From Bacillus multifaciens (lineage in GTDB: Bacteria; Bacillota; Bacilli; Bacillales; Bacillaceae_G): DNA of 64,000 nucleotides. Each line of letters starts with the position of its first letter. The first letter of the stretch is position 1. The notes beneath the pieces were generated by a model, which saw only the letters and a program-made list of their open reading frames with translations, had not been told where the DNA came from and did not search any database. This document shows positions 50,793 through 58,843 of the stretch, piece by piece. The stretch lies in NCBI RefSeq assembly GCF_030756675.1, contig NZ_JAVBXD010000023.1:1-64000 (forward strand), given 5' to 3'. The translations under genes and the position numbers were made by a program.

Positions 50793-51725
50793 ATGCTAGT
50801 CGTAGATCATATTACAAAATCTTTCGGGAAAAAAGAAGTCGTGAGAGGCGTATCATTTTCGATTGAGAAAGGGGAAACATTCGGACTGCTTGGTCCAAAT
50901 GGAGCAGGAAAATCAACAACCATTTCCATGATTTGTGGTCTCTTTCCGTACGATAGCGGGGATATACGTGTTGGCGGGAAGTCTGTGAAAGAATATCCAA
51001 TGGATACGAAGCAGAAAATTGGGGTTGTCCCGCAAGACATTGCGTTATATCCGACGCTTTCAGCGAAGGAGAATTTAATTTTCTGGGGGAAAATGTACGG
51101 CCTGAGCGGAGCGGCAGCAAAGAAACGCGCAGATGAGGTGTTAGCATATGTTGGTTTAGAAGACCGCGCTAAAGATAAGATTGAAACATTTTCAGGCGGT
51201 ATGAAGCGCCGTGTAAATATTGGGGTAGCACTTATGCATGAACCTGAGTTATTAATTATGGATGAACCGACAGTTGGAATTGATCCGCAATCAAGAAATC
51301 ATATTTTAGAAACAGTGAAAAAGTTAAATGAAAAGGGAATGACAGTTATTTATACGAGTCATTACATGGAGGAAGTTGAGTATTTATGTGAGCGCATTGC
51401 AATTGTAGATCACGGCAAGGTCATTGCACTTGGAACGAAAAGCGAACTATGTAATCGTCTTGCAGATGGTTTTATGGTGAAGCTACAAGTCAATCGTTAC
51501 GATCAACAATTATTGCAGAAATTACAAGCACTTCCTGTTGTAGAGCGTATTGTAGCGGATGAGGATTCGAATACCATTGATATTGCGCTAACACATAGTG
51601 ATGCAGTTGGGATGGTCGTTTCAGAGGTTGTTGGAAATCGTGTGCAAATTGCAAAACTTGAAGTACAAGAGCCGAATTTAGAAGCACTCTTTTTACAACT
51701 AACAGGTCGTTCACTTCGTGATTAA
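50793..51725 (+). CDS. LnrL-like ABC transporter ATPase
   Basis: The 310-residue ATPase has Walker A GPNGAGKST, Q-loop VVPQDIALYPTLSAKEN, signature FSGGMKRRVNIGVAL, Walker B LLIMDEPTVGIDPQ and switch His in YTSHYMEEVEYLC. The C-terminal ~70 residues are the accessory domain of the ABC-2 drug-export type. It precedes two ABC-2 permeases with 12-bp gaps in one operon. Substrates are probably lipophilic antibiotics, by analogy with LnrLMN. Confidence 0.93.
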   Translation: MLVVDHITKSFGKKEVVRGVSFSIEKGETFGLLGPNGAGKSTTISMICGLFPYDSGDIRVGGKSVKEYPMDTKQKIGVVPQDIALYPTLSAKENLIFWGKMYGLSGAAAKKRADEVLAYVGLEDRAKDKIETFSGGMKRRVNIGVALMHEPELLIMDEPTVGIDPQSRNHILETVKKLNEKGMTVIYTSHYMEEVEYLCERIAIVDHGKVIALGTKSELCNRLADGFMVKLQVNRYDQQLLQKLQALPVVERIVADEDSNTIDIALTHSDAVGMVVSEVVGNRVQIAKLEVQEPNLEALFLQLTGRSLRD

Positions 51726-51737
51726 GGGGGAGAGAGT

Positions 51738-52934
51738 ATGAAGAGCTTTATTATCGCATGGAAAGATTTTAAGATACGTTTTACGGATCGGCGTGGTTTC
51801 ATGATGATGTTGCTTATGCCGCTTTTATTAACAGCTATTTTAGGATCAGCTTTAAGTGCGGTCCTAGATGAAGGCGGATTACCGAAAACGGTAATTGGAT
51901 ACTATCAAGAAGATGAAGATACGTTTGCTACTATGTTTCGAACAGACGTATTAGAGGCAAAAGAAATAAAAGATGATGTGAAAGCCTGGAAAGTTTCTTC
52001 GCGAACCGACTTAGAAAAGATGTTGAAGGAGAAGAAGATTGATGTGGGGATTGTTATTCCGAAACAGTGGGGTGAACACATACAGGAGGGGAAACTGAAA
52101 GAAGTTGTATTACTCACTGATCCTGCAAAAGACATACAAGCGAAAATTGCAGATTCATTGATTCTTTCTTTTACTGAACGAGCGCAAACGGTAGCATTTG
52201 CTACAAAAAGTGTGGTAACGGATTTAGCGCAATCTCAACAAGGAAATGTGCAAGAAGTAGCAAAGAATATGGGAAGCGATCTGTCGGCTATTGCAACTTC
52301 ACGTGAAAATGGAATTAAAACAGGTACAATTGGTAAGAAGACGGTTGTTGCCATGCAATATTATGCTGCGGCCATGTTGGTTATGTTTCTTCTATATAAC
52401 GTAACAGTTGGTGCAAAATCAATTGTAGGAGAACAAAGAACAGAAACGTTAGCAAGGTTGTTAACGACACCGACAAGTTCTTATTCTGTTTTGTTAGGTA
52501 AATTTTTTGGAACATTATTATTCGCGTGTATTCAATTTGGTGTATTCGTCATTGCAACCCATTATGCATTCGGTGTGAATTGGGGGGATGACAGTGCACA
52601 GCTTATTGCAGTGGGAGTTTCCTATGCAATTTGTGTGTCGGGATTATCAATGCTGATTGCTGCATTTATTCGAGATGAAAAAACAGCAGATGTTATGGGC
52701 GGGATTGGTATCCAACTGTTAGCAGTATTAGGCGGTTCTATGTTACCGATTTATGCATTCCCAGAAGCGTTGCAAAAGTTTGCTAATATTGCACCAAATA
52801 AATGGGCACTTACGAGTTTTCTAGACATTATGTCAGGAACGTCTTGGAATACGTTATTACCGATTATTTTAAGTTTATCTAGTGCTGGCATCCTTTCCGT
52901 TATTATTGGAACATTACGGTTACGTACTAGATAG
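51738..52934 (+). CDS. LnrM-like ABC-2 permease
   Basis: The 398-residue permease has TM1 (~20-40), a large extracytoplasmic domain (~45-200; VIGYYQEDEDTFATMFRTDV) and five C-terminal TM segments. Motifs such as GEQRTETLARLLTTPTSSYS and FANIAPNKWALTSFLDIM are typical of ABC-2 drug exporters. It pairs with the next permease to form the channel with the LnrL-like ATPase. Confidence 0.9.
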   Translation: MKSFIIAWKDFKIRFTDRRGFMMMLLMPLLLTAILGSALSAVLDEGGLPKTVIGYYQEDEDTFATMFRTDVLEAKEIKDDVKAWKVSSRTDLEKMLKEKKIDVGIVIPKQWGEHIQEGKLKEVVLLTDPAKDIQAKIADSLILSFTERAQTVAFATKSVVTDLAQSQQGNVQEVAKNMGSDLSAIATSRENGIKTGTIGKKTVVAMQYYAAAMLVMFLLYNVTVGAKSIVGEQRTETLARLLTTPTSSYSVLLGKFFGTLLFACIQFGVFVIATHYAFGVNWGDDSAQLIAVGVSYAICVSGLSMLIAAFIRDEKTADVMGGIGIQLLAVLGGSMLPIYAFPEALQKFANIAPNKWALTSFLDIMSGTSWNTLLPIILSLSSAGILSVIIGTLRLRTR

Positions 52935-52946
52935 GAGGAGAGAGCA

Positions 52947-54092
52947 GTGAAAAAAATTTGGGCGATTTGTTCACTAGAGTTAAAGCAAATATTGATGAAG
53001 CCGCAAAGTTATTTTCTTATGTTAGGTATGCCAATTCTTTTCACATTAATTTTTGGTGGGCTTCTAGGTGGAAGTGGTAATGATAAGGTGAAAATTATTT
53101 TGGTTGATGAAGATCAAACAAAATTATCAGCTTCCTATTATGAATCATTAACGCATAGCAATCTTGTAAGTGTGGAAAAAGGATCATATGAAGAGGCAAA
53201 GAAGAAAATTGAAAATAAAAAAGCCTCTGGTATTGTAACGATTGGGAAAGACTTTCAACAACAAATGTTAGATGGGAAAAGTGATAAAGTTATCTTCCAA
53301 TCTAGTGTTGATTTTACAGGCGGCGCTTCTGTAGAGCATGTGTTACAAAATACACTGAAGAAAATGGAAGTGGAAGTAAAAGGAGCAAGTGTATGGAGCC
53401 AAAATAGCGGGAAGTCTTGGGAGACAATGTACGAAACCGTCCATACGAAGGCTGAACCTGTTCAAATTCACAAAGAATCTATTGTAACAGGAAAGAAAAC
53501 AATTAATGGTGTATCGGCTAGAGCAGCAGGATTTTCGATTTTATTTGTAATGATTGTTATGCTGAGTAGCACAGGAACGATTTTAAAAGCGAAGCAAATG
53601 GGCGTATGGCATCGCTTGCTGGAAACATCTGTTACAAGAGCCCAAGTATTAGCTGGATATATTCTCTCATTCTTCTTAGTCGGTTGGGTTCAATTTGGAG
53701 CACTTATGATATTAACAAATCTATTATTTGATGTACAGTGGGGAGATATGTTGGGGATTATTGCGCTTGTCTCAGTGCTATTATTTGCTGTCATTGGGTT
53801 AGCTTTATTGTTAGCCAGTGTTGTGAAAACGACAGAGCAACAATCGGCATTAGGAAATATCGTCATTATTTCAACTTGTATGATTAGTGGACTGTATTGG
53901 CCGATTGAAATAGAACCGGAGTTTATGCAAAAGATTGCTAACTTTGTCCCGCAAACGTGGGCAATGCGCGGTTTTACAGAATTAATTGCGAGAGGAGGAG
54001 GACTGGCAGATATAACGGGATATATTGGAGTGTTACTTCTATTTGCTGGTATCTTCTTTGCCATCGGTTTAACAAGAATACGTTATGATTGA
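52947..54092 (+). CDS. LnrN-like ABC-2 permease
   Basis: The 381-residue permease is homologous in layout to its upstream partner: TM1 (~20-40), an extracytoplasmic domain to ~185, then five TM segments. Motifs are KQMGVWHRLLETSVTRAQVL and MISGLYWPIEIEPEFMQKIA with NFVPQTWAMRGF. It is the last gene of the operon and its terminator begins at the stop codon. Confidence 0.9.
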   Translation: MKKIWAICSLELKQILMKPQSYFLMLGMPILFTLIFGGLLGGSGNDKVKIILVDEDQTKLSASYYESLTHSNLVSVEKGSYEEAKKKIENKKASGIVTIGKDFQQQMLDGKSDKVIFQSSVDFTGGASVEHVLQNTLKKMEVEVKGASVWSQNSGKSWETMYETVHTKAEPVQIHKESIVTGKKTINGVSARAAGFSILFVMIVMLSSTGTILKAKQMGVWHRLLETSVTRAQVLAGYILSFFLVGWVQFGALMILTNLLFDVQWGDMLGIIALVSVLLFAVIGLALLLASVVKTTEQQSALGNIVIISTCMISGLYWPIEIEPEFMQKIANFVPQTWAMRGFTELIARGGGLADITGYIGVLLLFAGIFFAIGLTRIRYD

Positions 54093-54144
54093 AAAAAGAA
54101 AGCAGAATTTACAGCTCGGCACGCTGAATTCTGCTTTCTTTTTC
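54092..54144. terminator. Bidirectional terminator, LnrN-like gene / small membrane protein
   Basis: AAAAGAAAGCAGAATT / AATTCTGCTTTCTTTTTC. It overlaps the last codons of the minus-strand gene. Confidence 0.88.
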
Positions 54145-54309
54145 TTGTTTTTCCATTGGTCTAAGTGAAATGATAATCGCAATCCCGAACATGAAGATAA
54201 GCACTAAAAAGAGGACGAGCGTCGGGAAGAACGGGAATAAGAGTAATGCTCCTAATATAACGAGCATTAAACAAATATAGTTCAAGACGTGTAGGAATAA
54301 CTTGTCCAT
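54109..54309 (-). CDS. Small two-TM membrane protein
   Basis: The 66-residue protein starts MDKLFLHVLNYICLMLVILG and has two TM helices around FPFFPTLVL and a basic/acidic tail (RPMEKQEKESRIQRAEL). The ribosome site AAAGGGGAGAAA precedes the ATG. No family is recognised. The gene converges on the LnrN-like gene, and its end lies within the shared terminator. Confidence 0.7.
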   Translation of the reverse strand: MDKLFLHVLNYICLMLVILGALLLFPFFPTLVLFLVLIFMFGIAIIISLRPMEKQEKESRIQRAEL

Positions 54310-54444
54310 GTTTTCTCCCCTTTATTAAGAATCTGCTATTATCATATGCTCGTCTTACAAAAAATAGAATAGATTTCCAAGTTAAGCATTTTCATACACA
54401 TGACTATTTGTCAGAAAGAAGTATTGGAAATTCTAGCAATGTCC

Positions 54445-54494
54445 AAAAAAAGAAGATAACCCTACTATATAGTAGGTGATTATCTTCTTTTTCT
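54445..54494 (-). terminator. HAD gene terminator
   Basis: AAAAGAAGATAA / TTATCTTCTTTTTC with an inner CCTACTATATAGTAGG stem. It is symmetric and works in either direction. Confidence 0.88.
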
Positions 54495-54502
54495 ATGTTT
54501 CA

Positions 54503-55372
54503 TTACCCTTGTATTGTTTTAAGTAAAATATGTTGCCGGATGGCGTAAGCTACACCATTCTCATCATTTGTCACTGTTACGATATCGCAGAGCTGTTTGA
54601 CAGCGTCCTCTGCATTTCCCATCGCAATCGACAAACCTGCTACTTCTAACATCGGTACATCATTAAAATTATCTCCAATGGCAATTGTATCTTGTAAAGG
54701 GATATGAAAATATTTTGCCATTTCTTGCAATCCGTTGCCTTTATGCCCGTGTTTGTCCATAATTTCTAAGTTTGTTGGAGCGGATGCTGTCACCATTACT
54801 GCTGCATCTTTTTCTAATGATTGTAGTAATTGTGTACGATTATCTTTATTGAATGTAAGAATGAAGAATTTAGAAATTTCAATAGTTGAATCGGATATTA
54901 CATCTTCGATACTTTGGAATGTTGTAATTAAGTTAGCCTTTAGTTGTTTTTCAGTAATTCGCTCAATTTCTTCAATTGTAATGTCAAGAGACTCCTTATT
55001 TAGTTGAAAAGATTTCGTAACTTGTTCTTTCCAATTGTATGGTGCATACACACCCTTGTTTGTATAGAGTTTATACGGAAACTCTTCCGCTTCGAGCTGC
55101 TTGGCAATTTCATATACTTTTTCTTTTTTCAAAGTACGTGAGTGAATGACCTTTCCATCAGCGTATACTACTGCTCCATTACTAGCCCCAAGTGGAAGGG
55201 ATAATTGGTATTGCTCAAGTAGTTTTAAAATATCTTCTTTGGCTCTACCAGAACAAATCATAACGATGTGTCCTGCTTCTTCAGCGTTTCTGATTGCTTC
55301 TAAATTTTCATTGGAGATTTCTAGATCGGATGATAACAGTGTGCCATCCATATCAAGTGCGATTAATTTCAA
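54503..55372 (-). CDS. Cof-type HAD-IIB hydrolase
   Basis: The 289-residue phosphatase has the HAD motifs LIALDMDGTLLSS (nucleophile Asp), VMICSGRAKEDILKLL, Lys in KGNGLQEMAKYF and IAIGDNFNDVPML, with a type IIB cap domain in the middle. Cof-type enzymes hydrolyse sugar phosphates or FMN/PLP-like compounds. AGAGGTGATCAC suits a TTG start at 55372 (MKLIALDMDG). The GTG nine bases upstream is inside that ribosome site. Confidence 0.9.
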   Translation of the reverse strand: MKLIALDMDGTLLSSDLEISNENLEAIRNAEEAGHIVMICSGRAKEDILKLLEQYQLSLPLGASNGAVVYADGKVIHSRTLKKEKVYEIAKQLEAEEFPYKLYTNKGVYAPYNWKEQVTKSFQLNKESLDITIEEIERITEKQLKANLITTFQSIEDVISDSTIEISKFFILTFNKDNRTQLLQSLEKDAAVMVTASAPTNLEIMDKHGHKGNGLQEMAKYFHIPLQDTIAIGDNFNDVPMLEVAGLSIAMGNAEDAVKQLCDIVTVTNDENGVAYAIRQHILLKTIQG

Positions 55373-55657
55373 AGTGATCACCTCTTCGTTTCCATCATAC
55401 TAAATTGCGCGGTATATCGAAACTGTTACACATATATTGGAAAGAAATAATAGCATTATAGATTCCTAAAAAAAATTTGTAATAAATTCATAGAGCTATT
55501 GCTTAAATAAAATAGTTATGTTACATTAATGTTACAAACGTTACAGTTATTACTTAAATGTGACATTAAGTTGAAAACTATGAATAAACTATTTCTTGAA
55601 GATGACATAAAATTTTAATTACATATAAATATTTATAAAAAAAGGAGAATGAGAGCA
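55373..55657 (+). promoter_or_regulatory. Promoter region of the peptide triplet with GTTACA repeats
   Basis: The AT-rich 285-bp gap contains three GTTACA copies at 55520-55545. The first pair forms TTACA-TTAA-TGTTA, one base off the TNACA-N4-TGTAA core (exact on the opposite strand). TATGAA at 55579-55584 stands at the spacing seen in P1-P5. The match is weaker and lacks AATTCGATAG, so control by the same regulator is uncertain. Confidence 0.4.
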
Positions 55658-55768
55658 ATGGAAAATAAAGAAGTATTACAACTAACAAAAATGGACTTAT
55701 TAGGATCAGCAGGAGCAGCAGCGACATTAACGGCATTAATCGTATTTCTATCAAGTGTTTTAGTGTAA
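55658..55768 (+). CDS. Small hydrophobic peptide A of a tandem triplet (36 residues)
   Basis: The peptide starts MENKEVLQLTKMDLLGSAGA, followed by AATLTALIVFLSSVLV. It has a charged N-terminus with one TM helix. The ribosome site AAAGGAGAATGAGAGCA precedes the ATG. Two near-identical copies follow, each with its own ribosome site. No known family. The high gene dosage suggests an abundant membrane-associated peptide. Confidence 0.75.
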   Translation: MENKEVLQLTKMDLLGSAGAAATLTALIVFLSSVLV

Positions 55769-55820
55769 TTTGTAAAAACTGAGCGGAATATATACATCTT
55801 ATAAAAGGAGAATGAGGATA

Positions 55821-55931
55821 ATGGAAAACAAAGAAGTATTACAATTAACAAAAACGGACTTATTAGGATCAGCAGGAGTAGCAACAGCGTTAACAGCATT
55901 AATCGTATTTCTTGCAAGTGCGTTAGTATAA
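55821..55931 (+). CDS. Small hydrophobic peptide B of the triplet (36 residues)
   Basis: MENKEVLQLTKTDLLGSAGV, followed by ATALTALIVFLASALV. It differs from copy A at a few positions only. The ribosome site AAAAGGAGAATGAGGATA is almost identical among the copies, so whole units (about 163-200 bp) were duplicated. Confidence 0.75.
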   Translation: MENKEVLQLTKTDLLGSAGVATALTALIVFLASALV

Positions 55932-56021
55932 TTCAAAGCAATTTTGTATAGGAAGTAGAGCGGAAAACTATTACAAAATGAAAATTACATATAGAAATCT
56001 ATGAAAAGGAGAATGAGGATA

Positions 56022-56132
56022 ATGGAAAACAAAGAAGTATTACAATTAACAAAAACGGACTTATTAGGATCAGCTGGAGTAGCAATGGGTTTAACAGCAC
56101 TAATTATGTTTTTATCAAGTGCTTTAGTATAA
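56022..56132 (+). CDS. Small hydrophobic peptide C of the triplet (36 residues)
   Basis: MENKEVLQLTKTDLLGSAGV, followed by AMGLTALIMFLSSALV. It is the third copy, with the same leader GAAAAGGAGAATGAGGATA. A terminator follows 30 bp after the stop, closing the three-gene unit. Confidence 0.75.
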   Translation: MENKEVLQLTKTDLLGSAGVAMGLTALIMFLSSALV

Positions 56133-56163
56133 TTTAAGTAGATAAATTTGAACGTGAAAGACA

Positions 56164-56198
56164 AGAGGGGCTTCGAAAAACGAAGTTCCTTTTTTTAT
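56164..56198 (+). terminator. Terminator of the peptide triplet
   Basis: AGGGGCTTCG / CGAAGTTCCT followed by seven T. Confidence 0.85.
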
Positions 56199-56204
56199 TG
56201 GGCT

Positions 56205-56420
56205 ATTATTTAAATGCAAATTTAAAAATGGTATAGACCCCTCCTTCTTTTTAGGTGAACGAGAGCATCTGGCTATGTATAGAAGCGGTCAGGGCCTTTT
56301 TCTGCCACATGCGAAGTTTAAACAAAGAGAGAAAGCGAGTGGAAGCGCCTTTTTTTCTGCATAGCAGCAATCTATATGTCGGAAAATTAAAATGGATTCA
56401 TATAGATGCTGAAAAAACAA
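56205..56420 (+). repeat. bcr1-like dispersed repeat, copy 5
   Basis: GGTGAACGAGAGCATCTGGC, ATGTATAGAAGCGGTCAGGG, CCTTTTTCTGCCACATGCGA and TTTTCTGCATAGCAGCAATC occur in the same order as in the other copies. The 69-codon frame within it is not coding. Confidence 0.8.
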
Positions 56421-56561
56421 AATGGGTTTATATGGTAAGGGAAACGCTATTTCGGATGGGATAGATAGAAAAAAGTCGAATTTTCTATGTGAAAAAAAGG
56501 AAGGTATTTGACAGAAAAAATAGAAAATTTAAAATTGACAAAATAAATTGTGGTGCAATTT

Positions 56562-56601
56562 GTTTTTTTGTTTTTTTGTTTTTTTGTTTTTTTGTTTTTT
56601 T
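56562..56601 (+). repeat. Microsatellite (GTTTTTTT)x5
   Basis: Five exact 8-bp units of G followed by seven T, starting 21 bp after TTGACA (56535-56540) and 113 bp before hppD. Such a tract can change length by slippage and could alter promoter geometry. Confidence 0.9.
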
Positions 56602-56610
56602 GTTTGCGAT

Positions 56611-56624
56611 TGGAAGCGTTTACG
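56611..56624 (+). promoter_or_regulatory. CcpA cre-like site upstream of hppD
   Basis: TGGAAGCGTTTACG fits the catabolite-responsive element TGWAANCGNTNWCA with two mismatches. It lies 50 bp before the hppD start, where binding would block transcription of the tyrosine-degradation operon in glucose. Confidence 0.6.
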
Positions 56625-56674
56625 ATTTTGGGAGAAGGTATTAGAAATTTATATTATAGGGGGATGAAGAAGTT

Positions 56675-57793
56675 ATGGAACAAAAGTCTATGGATACTTT
56701 AGCGGCACAGATGGAGGATTTTTTCCCAGTACGTGATGTTGATCATCTTGAATTTTATGTCGGTAATGCGAAACAAACAAGTTATTACCTTGCGAGAGCA
56801 TTTGGATTTAGCATAGCTGCATATTCTGGTTTAGAAACAGGAAATCGAGATAAAGTATCTTACGTCCTTATACAAAAAAATATGCGTTTTGTAGTGTCGG
56901 GTGCTTTAAATACAAATAGCCGCATTGCTGAATTTGTAAAACAGCACGGTGATGGTGTAAAAGATGTGGCACTTCTAGTAGAAGATGTAGAGAAAGCATA
57001 TGCAGAAGCTGTAAAGCGTGGTGCAGTTGCAATTGCTCCGCCAGAAGAGCTATCTGATGAACACGGAACGCTTAAAAAAGCGGTCATTGGCACATACGGT
57101 GATACAATTCATACACTTGTAGAAAGAAAAAATTATAAAGGTGCGTTTATGCCAGGATATGAACCACTTGAATCTATTGTTCCATTTGAAGAAACAGGTT
57201 TAGTTGCTGTTGATCATGTTGTTGGAAATGTGGAGAAAATGGAAGAATGGGTAAGTTATTATGAAAATGTAATGGGCTTTAAACAAATGATTCATTTTGA
57301 CGATGATGATATTAGTACAGAGTATTCTGCGTTAATGTCGAAAGTAATGACGAATGGAAGTCGTATTAAGTTTCCGATTAATGAACCAGCAGAAGGGAAA
57401 AGAAAATCACAAATTCAGGAGTATTTAGAGTTCTATAATGGAGCAGGTGTACAACACCTCGCATTATTAACGAATGATATTGTGAAAACTGTTTCCGCAC
57501 TGCGTGCAAATGGTGTCGAATTTTTAGATACGCCAGATACGTATTACGAAGAGTTAACAGCACGTGTTGGTCAAATTGATGAAGAGATTGAAAAATTAAA
57601 AGAGCTAAAAATTCTTGTAGATCGTGATGATGAAGGATACTTATTACAAATTTTCACGAAGCCAATTGTAGATCGTCCAACTTTATTTATTGAGATTATT
57701 CAGCGTAAAGGATCAAGAGGATTTGGTGAAGGTAATTTTAAAGCATTATTCGAATCGATTGAAAGAGAACAGGCGCGTCGCGGGAATCTGTAA
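56675..57793 (+). CDS. hppD: 4-hydroxyphenylpyruvate dioxygenase
   Basis: The 372-residue iron(II) enzyme converts 4-hydroxyphenylpyruvate to homogentisate. Two VOC modules are visible. The three iron ligands lie in AVDHVVGNV (His), VQHLALLTNDI (His) and LFIEIIQRKG (Glu). The C-terminal SRGFGEGNFKALFESIEREQ is the active-site gate region typical of HPPD. It is the first of three genes for tyrosine breakdown, behind a microsatellite and a cre-like site. Confidence 0.96.
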   Translation: MEQKSMDTLAAQMEDFFPVRDVDHLEFYVGNAKQTSYYLARAFGFSIAAYSGLETGNRDKVSYVLIQKNMRFVVSGALNTNSRIAEFVKQHGDGVKDVALLVEDVEKAYAEAVKRGAVAIAPPEELSDEHGTLKKAVIGTYGDTIHTLVERKNYKGAFMPGYEPLESIVPFEETGLVAVDHVVGNVEKMEEWVSYYENVMGFKQMIHFDDDDISTEYSALMSKVMTNGSRIKFPINEPAEGKRKSQIQEYLEFYNGAGVQHLALLTNDIVKTVSALRANGVEFLDTPDTYYEELTARVGQIDEEIEKLKELKILVDRDDEGYLLQIFTKPIVDRPTLFIEIIQRKGSRGFGEGNFKALFESIEREQARRGNL

Positions 57794-57886
57794 AGTAAAA
57801 ATTCTACTGCCTGTTAGAGCGGGATAATGGTTAGGAGAGATGCTCCTTCCTCCCGCGCCTTACTTTTTAAGCGAGGAGAGAAAATA

Positions 57887-58843
57887 ATGAAGTTTATTAC
57901 ATTTCGTCTTCCTTCACAAGAAATGCGAGCTGGCTGGCTTGAAGGTGACAAAGTTATTGATATGCATATAGCGAGCCATGGGGCACTTCCGTCCACAATG
58001 ATTTCTTTTTTAGAGAAATCCGATGAATATATGAAAATCATCAGTAAGATTGGTACGCCAGAAAAAGGGATTTATCATATTACGGATGTAGAGCTTTGTG
58101 CACCTTTACCAAACCCGGGAAGTATCCGTGATTTTTATGCGTTTGAACAGCATGTAAAGACAGCGCGCGGCCACCGCGGTTTGGATATTGTTCCAGAGTG
58201 GTATGATATTCCTGTTTTCTATTTTACGAATCATCGCGCTGTTATTGGACCGGAAGAAGCTATTGTTTGTCCAGGCGCAACGAAGAAACTTGACTATGAA
58301 TTAGAGATTGCTTGTGTCATTGGAAAAGAAGGTAAAAATATTTCGCGCGAGCAAGCGCATGAATATATTTTCGGATATTGTATTATGAATGATTGGAGCG
58401 CTAGAGATTTACAAGCGCATGAAATGAAGGTCGGACTTGGACCAGCAAAAGGAAAGGATTTTGCTACCTCGCTTGGGCCGTATATTGTGACGAAAGATGA
58501 GTTAGACGTATATCGAAATGAGGATCGTTACAATTTAGAAATGACAGCTCATATTAATGGTGAACAATGGTCAAAAGGAAATTTTCAAGATATTTATTAT
58601 ACGTTTGCTGAAATGATTGAACGAGCATCTCAAGGTGTTACGTTGTATCCAGGAGATGTACTTGGTTCTGGTACGGTTGGAAGCGGCTGTATTTTAGAAC
58701 TTGGAACAGAGAGATGGCTGAAATCTGGCGATGTGGTAGAGTTGAAAATTACTAGTTTGGGAACATTGCGTAATACGGTAAAAGCAGAAAAGGAAGCGGG
58801 GGATGAGCATGTATTATCGTCGCATGGGGGAACTTCCTCGTAA
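57887..58843 (+). CDS. Fumarylacetoacetate hydrolase family protein
   Basis: The 318-residue hydrolase has the FAH catalytic core in its C-terminal two thirds. KLDYELEIACVIGKEGKNIS contains metal-binding Glu residues, and GYCIMNDWSARDLQAHEMKV and GDVLGSGTVGSGCILELG are typical. Between hppD and hmgA it should cleave fumarylacetoacetate, or maleylacetoacetate directly, to fumarate and acetoacetate. ATG 57887 follows GCGAGGAGAG; the longer upstream frame has no ribosome site. It overlaps hmgA by 41 bp. Confidence 0.92.
   Translation: MKFITFRLPSQEMRAGWLEGDKVIDMHIASHGALPSTMISFLEKSDEYMKIISKIGTPEKGIYHITDVELCAPLPNPGSIRDFYAFEQHVKTARGHRGLDIVPEWYDIPVFYFTNHRAVIGPEEAIVCPGATKKLDYELEIACVIGKEGKNISREQAHEYIFGYCIMNDWSARDLQAHEMKVGLGPAKGKDFATSLGPYIVTKDELDVYRNEDRYNLEMTAHINGEQWSKGNFQDIYYTFAEMIERASQGVTLYPGDVLGSGTVGSGCILELGTERWLKSGDVVELKITSLGTLRNTVKAEKEAGDEHVLSSHGGTSS

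Noticed and set aside
56562-56601. Regular repeats considered as a CRISPR array
   Set aside because: Units are 8 bp, contiguous and without spacers; this is a microsatellite. No cas genes are present in the window.
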